From DATNNN01 sp035601815 (GTDB lineage Bacteria; Pseudomonadota; Alphaproteobacteria; Rhizobiales; Xanthobacteraceae), in assembly GCA_035601815.1 (NCBI GenBank), contig DATNNN010000061.1, positions 1 to 16,076 on the forward strand: a stretch of 16,076 nucleotides of DNA. Reading direction: 5' to 3'. This document shows, piece by piece, positions 1 to 7,403 of the stretch. The notes under the pieces were generated by a model. It was not told the origin of the DNA. It saw nothing but the letters and a program-made list of their open reading frames with translations, and did no database searches. Numbering within the stretch: position 1 is the stretch's first letter; every line of letters begins with the position of its first letter. Position numbers and translations under genes: made by a program.

Positions 1-296
1 TGCCGGTGTGCGGCCTCGTCGCGCACTACAACGACACGCAGCTTCCGTCCGGCGTCGATCGCATGCCGCTCCTCATGGGCATGGTGTTGCGCCGGCGCCT
101 GACGTTACGCGGCTTCATCGTCTCCGACTTCGCCGACCAGATGCCGGCGTTCATGCGCGATATGAGCCAGTGGGTGGCCGAGGGCAAGATCAAATACCGC
201 GAGGACGTCGCCGAGGGACTCGAACAGGCGCCGCAGGCCCTGATCGGGGTGCTCAAGGGCAAGAACTTCGGCAAGCAATTGGTGCGTGTCGCCTAA
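1..296 (+). CDS. NADP-dependent oxidoreductase, 3' end only (CurA/MDR type)
   Basis: This is the C-terminal part, about 97 residues, of a medium-chain dehydrogenase/reductase of the zinc-independent NADP-dependent oxidoreductase group (CurA/leukotriene-B4-dehydrogenase-like). The reading frame is open from the window edge, so the start and the catalytic and Rossmann N-terminal parts lie outside. What remains begins with residues reading PVCGLVAHYND, the strand and loop following the Rossmann fold in this family. It continues with a segment reading LRGFIVSDFADQMPAF and ends with a typical tail, APQALIGVLKGKNFGKQLVRV, that closes the substrate domain. These enzymes reduce activated C=C bonds of enones with NADPH in the cytoplasm. 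Stop is TAA at 294-296; the next gene starts 3 bases later, so the two are probably co-transcribed. The family call is fairly safe; the substrate cannot be told. Confidence 0.8.
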   Translation, partial: PVCGLVAHYNDTQLPSGVDRMPLLMGMVLRRRLTLRGFIVSDFADQMPAFMRDMSQWVAEGKIKYREDVAEGLEQAPQALIGVLKGKNFGKQLVRVA

Positions 297-299
297 GCA

Positions 300-1138
300 A
301 TGGAAGTCTCCGTCATCGCCGCGGTGCTGGCCAGCGCCGCCATGCACGCCGGCTGGAATTCGCTGGTCAAGATCGGGCTCGACCGCTTCTCGGTGATCCT
401 GCTGTTGTCGCTGGCGCAGGGCCTGCTGTCGCTGGCGCTCCTGTGGTTCGTTCCGATCCCGGCGGCGGCGTGGCCGTGGCTGCTTGCATCGGCATTCCTG
501 CACACCGGCTACAAGCTTTTTCTCATCCGCGCCTACGAGCACGGGGACCTGAGCCAGATCTATCCGCTGGCGCGCGGCTCGGCGCCGCTCATCGTCGCGA
601 CCTTCAGCGCGCTGGTGCTCGGCGAGAAGCTCTCGCTCACCGGCACGTTCGCCGTGGTGGCGATCGGGCTCGGCGTGGCGCTGATGTCGCTCAAGGGCGG
701 TGGCGCTCTCGGCCGGCTGCCGGCGAAGGCGCTGTTCTACGCCGCCGGCACGGCCGTGTGCACGGCCGCCTACACCATCGTCGACGGGATCGGCGCGCGG
801 GTGTCGGGCACCGCCTCGGGCTTCACGTTCTGGATGTTCGTGCTCGACACCTTCCTCATGGTCTCGTTCGCGCTCGCGACCCGCGGCGGCGGCGCGATCC
901 GCCGCCTGGCGCCGGAGTGGCGCACGGGTCTCGCGGCGGGCGGGCTCTCGCTCGGGGGATACTGGATCGCGATCTGGGCGTTCACGGTCGCGCCGATCGC
1001 GCTGGTGGCGGCGCTGCGCGAGACGAGCGTCTGTTCGTCATGCTGATCGCGGTAGGGCTGCTTGGCGAGCGCGCCGGCGCGTGGCGCTGGCTTGCCGCCG
1101 CCCTCATCGTGGGCGGCATCGTTCTGGTGCGGCTCTAG
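300..1138 (+). pseudogene. EamA/DMT-family permease, interrupted by a -1 frameshift
   Basis: This is a small drug/metabolite-transporter-type permease with repeated hydrophobic helices, an early NSLVK segment and the EamA hallmark stretch reading LARGSAPLIV. The frame opened by ATG at 300 reads well to residue 244 (base 1031), then runs into a spurious Cys-Ser-Ser-Cys end and stops at 1046. The frame beginning at base 1031 continues the same protein: LFVMLIAVGLLGERAG, then the last helix, ending at TAG 1136-1138. Restoring one C after base 1031 (GTC-CTG-TTC) gives a continuous product of about 280 residues, the normal length for this family. No slippery sequence or downstream structure for programmed frameshifting is obvious. 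The gene is either a real recent pseudogene or carries a sequencing or assembly error. It would export or import a small metabolite across the inner membrane; substrate unknown. It starts 3 bases after the oxidoreductase stop. Confidence 0.85.
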
Positions 1139-2460
1139 GTCCGTCGGGCGCGGGCCTGCAGCGCGCGGATGCGCTCGGCGAGCGACATCGGCCGCTCGCC
1201 GCCGGCGGGCTCCATGGTGACCGTCTCGATCGGACCTGCTCCGGCCGGCGACGCGACCATCGGCCGGCTGGGGCCGTTCTGGCGGGGCATCGCCTCGCCG
1301 AGGATGCGGTCGATGGTGCCGGTGCCTTCCAGGCTCGCGCTCAGGCGCACCACCTCGGCGGCCACGTCGTTGATGCGTTCGCGCAGAAGCGCGTTCTCCA
1401 CCCGCTCCGACGCCCAGGCGTTCTCGGCGTCGTGCTTCAAGGCGGCGACCTCCTTGTGCAGGCGGTCGCGCTCGGTGCGGAGCTGGCCGAGCGCCGTTTC
1501 CAGCGCGGCCTTGTCGGCCTTGAGCTGTTCGACGGTCGAGGTGAAGGAACGAGTCGACCCGTCCATCTCGCGGCGCGTGGCGTTCATCTTTTCGCGGGCG
1601 TTGCCGAGCTCCTCGTGGGCGGTGGCGAGATCGGCCTCGCGCTGGGCGATGAGCGCGGTGAGCTCGCGCTCGCGCTCGGCGGCGAGCTCCGTCTGGCGGC
1701 GAGCGTCGGCCTCGAGGCCGGTGATGGTGCGCGACAGGGACTCGGCGTCGTCGCGGGCGGCGGTGAGCCGCCCCTCAACATCGGCGATGTTGCGCGTCAG
1801 CGTCGTCACCTTTTCGCGTTCCTCGCCGAGCACGTGGGCGCTCTGCTCGGCGAGCTTGCGCTCGTCGGCGAGGCGCTCCTCGGTCGCCGCGACCTCGCGC
1901 TCGAGGTCCGACACGCGGTCCTTGAGCGCGACGCACTGGGTCTCCAGCGCCACGATCTCGACCCGGCGGCTGTCGGATTCCACCGACTTGTCGGCGATGG
2001 CGCGCGCCGCCTGGGCGATCTCGCCAGACTTGTTGGCGAGCTCGACCTCGGCTTCGTGCAGCGCCTTCGATTTCTGGTTCAGATCCGCCTCGGTGCTGCG
2101 CAGCTGGTCGCGCAGCGTGCGTTCCTGCGACTCGAGCGCGGTGGCGCGGGCGGTCTTCTGGTCGGCCTCTTCCTTGAGCAGCCGAATCGCCTCGCTCTTG
2201 CGGCCGATCTCGGCAAGCTGCTCGCTGGTCTTGAGCTTCAGTTGCTCGACGCCGTTCTCCAGGCGCCGCGTGGACATGGCGAACTCGGCGCGCAGCTGGT
2301 CCTTGTCGGCCTGAATCTCGGCCATGGAGACAGGGATCGCGCCCTCGATGCGCCGCGTGGTGAGGCGCACGGCGCGCTGCCACACCGCCGACAACAGGAC
2401 GAGCGCGATCAGGCTCGCGGCGAGGAAGCCGAGGGCGAAAAACATCACCGATTCGATCAC
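1135..2460 (-). CDS. membrane-anchored long coiled-coil protein, function unknown
   Basis: I do not recognise a named family. The 441-residue product has one N-terminal transmembrane segment (about residues 5-26), a short linker, and a nearly unbroken coiled coil from about 45 to 379, rich in Ala, Glu, Arg, Leu and Lys. A Pro/Gly/Met-rich, probably disordered tail follows (380-425). The extreme C-terminus reads SLAERIRALQARARR, a short basic amphipathic helix that looks like a docking peptide. The topology suggests an inner-membrane anchor with a long cytoplasmic rod, as in scaffold or polarity proteins, but that is inference from shape only. The start is GTG at 2458-2460, preceded by GCGGGGA at a suitable distance; a second possible start is ATG at residue 6. 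It converges on the EamA gene, with the two stops sharing one CTAG at 1135-1138. A TTAACCTT motif lies about 80 bases upstream. Confidence 0.75.
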   Translation of the reverse strand: MIESVMFFALGFLAASLIALVLLSAVWQRAVRLTTRRIEGAIPVSMAEIQADKDQLRAEFAMSTRRLENGVEQLKLKTSEQLAEIGRKSEAIRLLKEEADQKTARATALESQERTLRDQLRSTEADLNQKSKALHEAEVELANKSGEIAQAARAIADKSVESDSRRVEIVALETQCVALKDRVSDLEREVAATEERLADERKLAEQSAHVLGEEREKVTTLTRNIADVEGRLTAARDDAESLSRTITGLEADARRQTELAAERERELTALIAQREADLATAHEELGNAREKMNATRREMDGSTRSFTSTVEQLKADKAALETALGQLRTERDRLHKEVAALKHDAENAWASERVENALLRERINDVAAEVVRLSASLEGTGTIDRILGEAMPRQNGPSRPMVASPAGAGPIETVTMEPAGGERPMSLAERIRALQARARRT

Positions 2461-2538
2461 GACGGTCCCCGCAAATACGCGCTGGAGGCAGAAGGATTCA
2501 TGGCACGCAGCACGTTTAATGGAAAGGGTGAGGAGCCG

Positions 2539-2546
2539 TTAACCTT
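2539..2546 (+). promoter_or_regulatory. possible CtrA half-site (TTAACCTT) upstream of the coiled-coil gene
   Basis: TTAACCTT matches 7 of 8 positions of TTAACCAT, the short CtrA-type motif described for alphaproteobacteria. It lies 79 bases upstream of the coiled-coil gene start. A second TTAA is at 2516-2519 and a GANTC site at 2495-2499. Short motifs arise easily by chance, so this is only a candidate. Confidence 0.2.
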
Positions 2547-2567
2547 ATCGGCCAGCGCAAACGGCAA

Positions 2568-2589
2568 AGGCCCGGGCCAAAGCCCGGCC
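2568..2589 (-). terminator. hairpin after eipA, probable weak intrinsic terminator
   Basis: CCGGGC at 2572-2577 pairs perfectly with GCCCGG at 2582-2587 across a four-base loop, and the stem can be lengthened with a one-base bulge. Read on the minus strand, it lies about 30 bases after the eipA stop and is followed by short T runs (CCTTTGCCGTTT) rather than one long run. It would separate eipA from the coiled-coil gene downstream. Confidence 0.45.
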
Positions 2590-2617
2590 GGCCGCGGCGG
2601 AAGGCCGGATTTTCAGG

Positions 2618-3178
2618 TCAGAACGGATTCCAGGTCGCCGTCGGCGTGAACTTCACGTAGCCGACGTTGGCGCCGAGACGTAAGCCCACGCCCGTGCGGA
2701 TCGGCACCACCACGATGCGGCCCGAGCCCACGGCCGTCATACCGAGCCCGCCCACCACGTAGGCGGAGCCGGAGATGCCGGGGAAGCGCTGGAAGATCTG
2801 GTCGACGCTGTTCAGGTTGTAGACCAGCATCATGGTGCGGGCGCCCTCGCCGCCGAAGTCGAAGCCGATGCTCGGGCCTTGCCAGTACACCTTCAGGTCG
2901 CCGGCGTTGCGGGTGTAGAGCGTACCTTCGCCGTAGCGCAGGCCGGCGACGATGGCGCCGGAGCCTTCCTGGCCGAGGATGTAGCCGTTGGGCTGGCCCC
3001 AGCGCGAGCTCGCGCGCTCGACCAGGAGGGCAAGCTCGCGCGACACGCCGCCGAAGAAGCGGTGGCCGGCGTCGATGACCTCGTTGGAGGAGTAGGTGCC
3101 GCGCGGCTGCTGGGCGGACGCCGGAGCGGCGGCGAGGAGTACGGCGAAGACGAGGAAGAAGGTGCGCAGGAGCGCCAT
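2618..3178 (-). CDS. eipA: EipA-like periplasmic envelope integrity protein (DUF1134)
   Basis: This is a 186-residue exported protein. Residues 1-22 form a classical signal peptide (hydrophobic core LLRTFFLVFAVLLAAA, cleavage motif ASA before Gln23). The mature part carries the DUF1134 signature: an N-terminal segment with GHRFFGGVSRELA, then WGQPNGYILGQEGSGA, GLRYGEGTLYT, GPSIGFDFGGEGARTMMLVYNL and GIGLRLGANVGYVKFTP-like strands rich in Gly. From the literature, EipA of Brucella abortus belongs to this family and supports envelope stress resistance and virulence. The start chosen is ATG at 3176-3178, preceded by GGGAG; the frame stays open upstream for 64 codons, but that stretch has no domain and precedes the signal peptide. 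It lies downstream of cysQ in the same direction after a 91-base gap that holds two GANTC sites (3212, 3253). Identity is strong; the molecular activity is unknown. Confidence 0.88.
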   Translation of the reverse strand: MALLRTFFLVFAVLLAAAPASAQQPRGTYSSNEVIDAGHRFFGGVSRELALLVERASSRWGQPNGYILGQEGSGAIVAGLRYGEGTLYTRNAGDLKVYWQGPSIGFDFGGEGARTMMLVYNLNSVDQIFQRFPGISGSAYVVGGLGMTAVGSGRIVVVPIRTGVGLRLGANVGYVKFTPTATWNPF

Positions 3179-3269
3179 GGAGATCTCCCGAAGGGTCCTT
3201 GGCAGGGCGGTGATTCGTGCCGCGGGAGTATGACCGCTCAAAGGCGCGGGGGGAATCCGTTGCGGGCCA

Positions 3270-4070
3270 TTACGCCGCAGGCGGCGCACCCCAGGCGACG
3301 AAGCCTTCCACGAGAAAGCCCGCGTCGCGCCGGCCGTAGCGCAGCGTTCCGCCATCCCGCCGCTCGACACGGCCGCCCGCGGCCGTGATCAACGCGTGGC
3401 CGGCGGCGACGTCCCATTCCCTGACCGGGGCGAGGCGGGGATAGACGTCGGCGATGCCCTCGGCGATGAGCGCGAACTTCAGCGCCGAGCCGAGCACGAT
3501 GCGCCGCTCCACGGCGTGGCCGGCGAGGAACGCTTCGCTCGCGGGGTCGAGGTGCGATCGGCTCAAGGCCGCGACGAGTTGCTTCGGGCGGGGGCGGGCA
3601 CGAATCGTCTCGGCGCGTTCGGGGTCGAACGGTGCGCCGAGCGACAGCGGCGCCTTGAAGGCCTGCCCATCGGCGCCGCCGTAGAGCTGGCCGTAGGCCG
3701 GGGCATAGAGCACGCCGAGCAGCGGTGCTCCGCCGGCGATCAGCGCGATGTTGATGGCGTACTCAGGCCGGCCGGCGACGAGCTCGCGGGTTCCGTCGAG
3801 CGGATCCACTAGGAGAAACTCCGTAGCGGCTTCTGCGACCTCGCCACGATCGAACGCCTCCTCGGAGACGATGGGCACGCCGGGGAGGAGACGGGCGAGC
3901 CCCGCCCGCAATATCTCCTCCGACGCTTCGTCGGCGGCGGTGACCGGCCCCTTGTCGCCCTTGTCCCGCGGCGCGAGGCCTTGTTCGGCCGCCCGCGCGA
4001 TGCCGGCGCCGGCCTCGCTCGCAAGCGCCGCAAGTGCGGCGAGCAACCGTCCACGATCTTGTCCACTCAT
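3270..4070 (-). CDS. cysQ: 3'(2'),5'-bisphosphate nucleotidase CysQ
   Basis: CysQ is a Mg-dependent, Li-sensitive phosphatase of the inositol monophosphatase superfamily. It hydrolyses 3'-phosphoadenosine 5'-phosphate (PAP) to AMP, clearing a by-product of sulfate assimilation and sulfotransfer. The 266-residue length is normal. Visible motifs are KGPVTAADEAS (41-50), the metal-binding SEE (69-71), DPLDGTRE (89-96) with metal-binding Asp89 and Asp92, an ALSRSHLD segment typical of CysQ rather than of inositol monophosphatases, and WDVAAGHALI (219-228) with the third metal Asp220. The start is ATG at 4068-4070; a weak AGGGCGG precedes it. It is divergent from chpT, with 106 bases between, and runs toward eipA. 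The protein is cytoplasmic or peripheral to the inner membrane. The main alternative is a generic inositol-phosphate phosphatase, which is less likely. Confidence 0.9.
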   Translation of the reverse strand: MSGQDRGRLLAALAALASEAGAGIARAAEQGLAPRDKGDKGPVTAADEASEEILRAGLARLLPGVPIVSEEAFDRGEVAEAATEFLLVDPLDGTRELVAGRPEYAINIALIAGGAPLLGVLYAPAYGQLYGGADGQAFKAPLSLGAPFDPERAETIRARPRPKQLVAALSRSHLDPASEAFLAGHAVERRIVLGSALKFALIAEGIADVYPRLAPVREWDVAAGHALITAAGGRVERRDGGTLRYGRRDAGFLVEGFVAWGAPPAA

Positions 4071-4176
4071 GGCGCCGCCCTAGACTGGAATCGCCGGCAG
4101 GGGCGGTGTATCAGGAACCGCCGCTTCGCCGAACGCGGCACGAATCACCCGCCCTGGCGCGGCCGCGGACCGCGAA

Positions 4177-4818
4177 ATGAACAAACCCATTTCCCTAGAA
4201 GCCCTCGATCTCGCGGCGCTGCTCTGCTCGCGCCTGTGCCATGACGTCATCAGTCCGGTCGGCGCCATCGTCAATGGCCTCGAGGTACTGGAGGACGAGC
4301 GGGACGAGGGCATGAAGCAGGTGGCCATGGACCTCGTGCGCAAGAGCGCGAAGCAAGCCACCGCCCGCCTGCAGTTCGCCCGGCTTGCCTTCGGCGCCGC
4401 CGGCTCCGTCGGCGCGCAGATCGACCTCGGGGATGCCGAGAGCGTGGCGCGCGGGCTGCTCAACGACGAGCGCACTACCATCGAATGGAAGCTGCCCCGC
4501 GTGCTGTTGCCGAAGAACCGGGTGAAGCTCCTGCTCAATCTGCTGATCATCGCCAACTCCATCATCCCGCGCGGCGGCCGGATCGAGGTGGCGCCGGTGG
4601 GCGAGGGGGACAGCATGGGCTTCCGGCTCACGGCGCAGGGGCCGAACGCGCGCGTTCCGGCGGCGGTGCCGGGTCTCATCGCCGGAACCCCGGCGGAAGG
4701 CATCGATGCGCACGGCATCCAGCCGTATTACACGGGTCTCGTGGCAAATGCCGCCGGCCTTTCGATCGCCATCGCCAGCGAGGGCGATAGCGTGGTGATT
4801 TCGGCCGCCAAGGCCTAG
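4177..4818 (+). CDS. chpT: histidine phosphotransferase ChpT
   Basis: ChpT is the phosphotransferase between the hybrid kinase CckA and the response regulators CtrA and CpdR in the alphaproteobacterial cell-cycle relay. The 213-residue protein has the family hallmark LCSRLCHDVISPVGAI, with the phospho-accepting His22, followed by NGLEVL and a second helix that forms the dimeric four-helix bundle (about residues 7-75). The C-terminal part (about 80-213) is the degenerate HATPase-like domain: it has a KNRVKLLLNL helix but no usable ATP-binding G boxes, as expected. Start is ATG at 4177; no strong Shine-Dalgarno sequence is seen. The upstream gap shared with cysQ has two GANTC sites (4088, 4142). 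cheA follows after 115 bases, and ctrA, its phosphorelay target, is 5.5 kb downstream on the opposite strand. I am confident of the identity. Confidence 0.93.
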   Translation: MNKPISLEALDLAALLCSRLCHDVISPVGAIVNGLEVLEDERDEGMKQVAMDLVRKSAKQATARLQFARLAFGAAGSVGAQIDLGDAESVARGLLNDERTTIEWKLPRVLLPKNRVKLLLNLLIIANSIIPRGGRIEVAPVGEGDSMGFRLTAQGPNARVPAAVPGLIAGTPAEGIDAHGIQPYYTGLVANAAGLSIAIASEGDSVVISAAKA

Positions 4819-4834
4819 CCGGCGCTAGAATTTG

Positions 4835-4870
4835 TTAAGGTTCTGGGGCCTTAATTTCAGGCAATGTTAA
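4835..4870 (+). promoter_or_regulatory. dyad and three phased TTAA boxes upstream of cheA
   Basis: The chpT-cheA gap contains TTAAGG (4835-4840) and CCTTAA (4849-4854), a six-base inverted repeat with an eight-base centre. A third TTAA lies at 4867-4870. The three TTAA elements begin at 4835, 4851 and 4867, exactly 16 bases apart. This does not fit the classical CtrA spacing of TTAA-N7-TTAA. It could be an operator for cheA or a 5' leader hairpin. A single GANTC is at 4884. Confidence 0.35.
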
Positions 4871-4933
4871 CGCTCCGCGACCAGACTCGCCCCGCCGGGA
4901 AACGCACTTCCGCGGTCCCTCGGGCGCGAGCAC

Positions 4934-7402
4934 ATGGACGAACTCCTTCGGGATTTCCTGACCGAGACGCATGAGAATCTTGACGTCGTCGACGTCGAGC
5001 TCGTGCAGTTCGAGCGCGAGCCCAACAACCGCGAAATCCTCGCCAAGGTCTTCCGGCTGGTCCACACCATCAAGGGGACCTGCAGCTTCGTCGGGCTGCC
5101 GCGGCTGGAAGCGCTGGCGCACGCCGCCGAAGCGCTCATGGGCCGCTTCCGCGACGGCATGCCGGTGACGACCGACGCCGTCTCGCTCATCCTTTCCACC
5201 ATCGACCGCATCAAGGACATCCTCGACGCGCTCGAGCATTCGGCGCAGGAGCCGCCCGGCGCCGACGACGATCTCATCGGCGCGCTCGACCGCATGGCCG
5301 AAAGGGCGGCGGCGCCCGCGCCGGCGAAGGCGGCGCCGGCGGAGCGGCGCGACGACAGCCCGCTCAAGGCGGCGACGCTGCGCGTGCAGGTCGACACCAT
5401 CGAGCAGCTGATGACCATGGTGTCGGAGCTGGTGCTCACCCGCAATCAGCTCCTGGATATCGCGCGGCGCCACGACGACACGGAATTCAAGGCGCCGCTC
5501 GCGCGCCTCTCGCACGTGACGGTGGAGTTGCAGGAGCGCGTGATGAAGACGCGCATGCAGCCGATCGGCAACGCCTGGTCGAAGCTGCCGCGGATGGTGC
5601 GCGATCTCGCCCACGAGCTCGGCAAGGAAATCGATCTGGAGATGCACGGCGGCGACACCGAGCTCGACCGCCAGGTGCTCGAGCAGATCCGCGACCCGCT
5701 CACCCATATGGTGAGGAACGCCGCCGACCACGGCATCGAGACGACAGCCGAACGCAACGCCGCCGGCAAGCCCGGGCGCGCCACGATTCGGCTCAGCGCC
5801 TTCCACCAGGGCGGCAATATCATCGTTGAGCTGTCCGATGACGGCCGCGGGCTCAATGCCGAGCGCATCCGCGCCCAGGCGGTGACGCAAGGCATCGTGA
5901 GCGCGGAGGAAGCCGAGAAGCTCGGCGACGCTCAGGTGCACAAGCTCATCTTCACCCCCGGCTTCTCCACCGCCGCGGCGGTGACCAGCGTGTCGGGCCG
6001 CGGCGTCGGCATGGACGTGGTGCAGAACAACATCGACGAGATCGGCGGCACCATCGACGTCAAGACCCAGCGCGGCCGCGGCACCACCTTCACCATCAAG
6101 ATTCCGCTCACGCTCGCCATCGTCTCGGCGCTGATCGTGGAGTGCCAGGGCGAGCGCTTCGCGGTTCCGCAGCTCGCCGTGGTCGAGGTGGTGATGAGCG
6201 AGACCAACGCCGAGCATCGGGTCGAGCCAATCCACGATAGCCGGGTGCTGCGCCTGCGCGAACAGCTATTGCCGCTCGAGAGCCTGCGCACGCTTCTGCA
6301 GCCGGCGCCGCTCGCGCCGGCGAGCCAGGAAGACGGCTTCATCGTGGTGATGCAGGTCGCCGGCCGCGGCTTCGGCATCGTCGTCGACCAGGTGCTGCAC
6401 ACCGAAGAGATCGTGGTGAAGCCGCTGAGCGCCAAGTTGCGGCAGGTCGGTCTGTTCTCCGGCAGCACCATCCTCGGCGACGGCTCGGTGATCCTGATCC
6501 TCGATCCCAACGGTGCGGCCGCCGCGGTCGGCGTGCCGCTGGAGACCACCTCGATCACCATCGAGCGCGCCGCCGAGACGAAATCCGAGGCCGAGCAGCC
6601 GGTATCGCTGATCGTGTTCCGCGCCGGCTCGGCGGAGCCCAAGGCCGTGCCGGTGGCGCTCGTCACCCGGCTCGAGGTCATCGACGCGCGCGAGATCGAG
6701 CAGTCCGGCGGCCGCGCCATGGTGCAATACCGCGGCAGCCTGATGCCGCTGGTGTCGCTTTCCGCCGCCGCAACCAAGCGCGAGGGCCGCCAGCCGCTTC
6801 TGGTGTTCATGGACCGCGGCCGCGCCGTCGGCCTCCTGGTCGACGAGATCGTCGACATCGTCGAGGAACCGCTCGACATCAAGGTCGCGAGCCGCACGCC
6901 AGGCGTGCTGGGCACCGCCGTGCTCGGCGGGCGGGCAACGGAGATCGTCGATATCGGCTACCTCCTGCCGCAGGGCTTCGAGGATTGGTTCCGCCGCAAG
7001 GACATGCGCGCCGATGCCCTCGGCCGCCGCGTGCTGTTCGTGGACGACTCCGCCTTCTTCCGCACCATGCTGGTGCCGGTGCTGCAGGCCGCGGGCTACG
7101 CCGTCACCACCGCGAGCGGCGGCCATGAGGCGCTCGCCATCGTGCAGAAGGAAGGCCGCTTCGCCGTCATCGTCTCCGACATCGAAATGCCGGAGATGAA
7201 CGGCTTTGAGCTCGCCGAGGCGCTGAAAAGCAATCCGCGCACCGCCCACATACCGCTGATCGCGCTGTCGTCGTTCGATACCCCGCCGACGCTGCAGCGC
7301 GCGCGCGAAGTGGGCTTCCGCGCCTTCATCGCCAAGTTCGACCGCGAGCGCCTGATCGCCGCGCTGTCGGAGCCTGCGGCCGACTGGGTGGAGGCCGCCT
7401 GA
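4934..7402 (+). CDS. cheA: hybrid chemotaxis histidine kinase CheA (with second CheW-like and receiver domains)
   Basis: CheA autophosphorylates in response to chemoreceptors and passes phosphate to CheY and CheB. Domain order in the 822 residues: P1 HPt (1-105) with VHTIKGTC and phospho-His44; a short Ala/Pro-rich linker (106-144) in place of a P2 domain; P3 dimerisation helices (about 145-210); P4 HATPase (about 212-393) with N box DPLTHMVRNAADHG (Asn262), G1 SDDGRG (301-306) and G2 GRGVGMD (355-361); P5 CheW-like (about 395-532); a second CheW-like domain (about 553-683); and a C-terminal receiver (697-815) with Asp704/Asp705, phospho-Asp749 (SDIEMPEMNG) and Lys801. It is longer than ordinary CheA (about 650-720 residues) because of the extra modules. 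Start is ATG at 4934. cheW begins one base after the stop, so translation is probably coupled. No chemoreceptor lies in the window. Confidence 0.97.
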   Translation: MDELLRDFLTETHENLDVVDVELVQFEREPNNREILAKVFRLVHTIKGTCSFVGLPRLEALAHAAEALMGRFRDGMPVTTDAVSLILSTIDRIKDILDALEHSAQEPPGADDDLIGALDRMAERAAAPAPAKAAPAERRDDSPLKAATLRVQVDTIEQLMTMVSELVLTRNQLLDIARRHDDTEFKAPLARLSHVTVELQERVMKTRMQPIGNAWSKLPRMVRDLAHELGKEIDLEMHGGDTELDRQVLEQIRDPLTHMVRNAADHGIETTAERNAAGKPGRATIRLSAFHQGGNIIVELSDDGRGLNAERIRAQAVTQGIVSAEEAEKLGDAQVHKLIFTPGFSTAAAVTSVSGRGVGMDVVQNNIDEIGGTIDVKTQRGRGTTFTIKIPLTLAIVSALIVECQGERFAVPQLAVVEVVMSETNAEHRVEPIHDSRVLRLREQLLPLESLRTLLQPAPLAPASQEDGFIVVMQVAGRGFGIVVDQVLHTEEIVVKPLSAKLRQVGLFSGSTILGDGSVILILDPNGAAAAVGVPLETTSITIERAAETKSEAEQPVSLIVFRAGSAEPKAVPVALVTRLEVIDAREIEQSGGRAMVQYRGSLMPLVSLSAAATKREGRQPLLVFMDRGRAVGLLVDEIVDIVEEPLDIKVASRTPGVLGTAVLGGRATEIVDIGYLLPQGFEDWFRRKDMRADALGRRVLFVDDSAFFRTMLVPVLQAAGYAVTTASGGHEALAIVQKEGRFAVIVSDIEMPEMNGFELAEALKSNPRTAHIPLIALSSFDTPPTLQRAREVGFRAFIAKFDRERLIAALSEPAADWVEAA

Positions 7403-7403
7403 C

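Noticed and set aside
700..2649. Open frame of 649 codons on the plus strand over the EamA and coiled-coil genes
   Set aside because: Shadow frame; its repetitive look mirrors the coiled-coil gene read on the wrong strand.
3179..3370. N-terminal extension of eipA
   Set aside because: It would put 64 unconserved residues before a perfect signal peptide and overlap cysQ by about 100 bases.
4835..4854. Intrinsic terminator for chpT
   Set aside because: The six-base stem is AT-rich and followed by only a short T run, so an operator or leader element fits better.
4835..6235. Long open frame (466 codons) antisense to cheA
   Set aside because: Composition is His/Arg/Ala/Leu-rich with no domain, as expected of a shadow frame in GC-rich DNA; cheA on the other strand has complete motifs.
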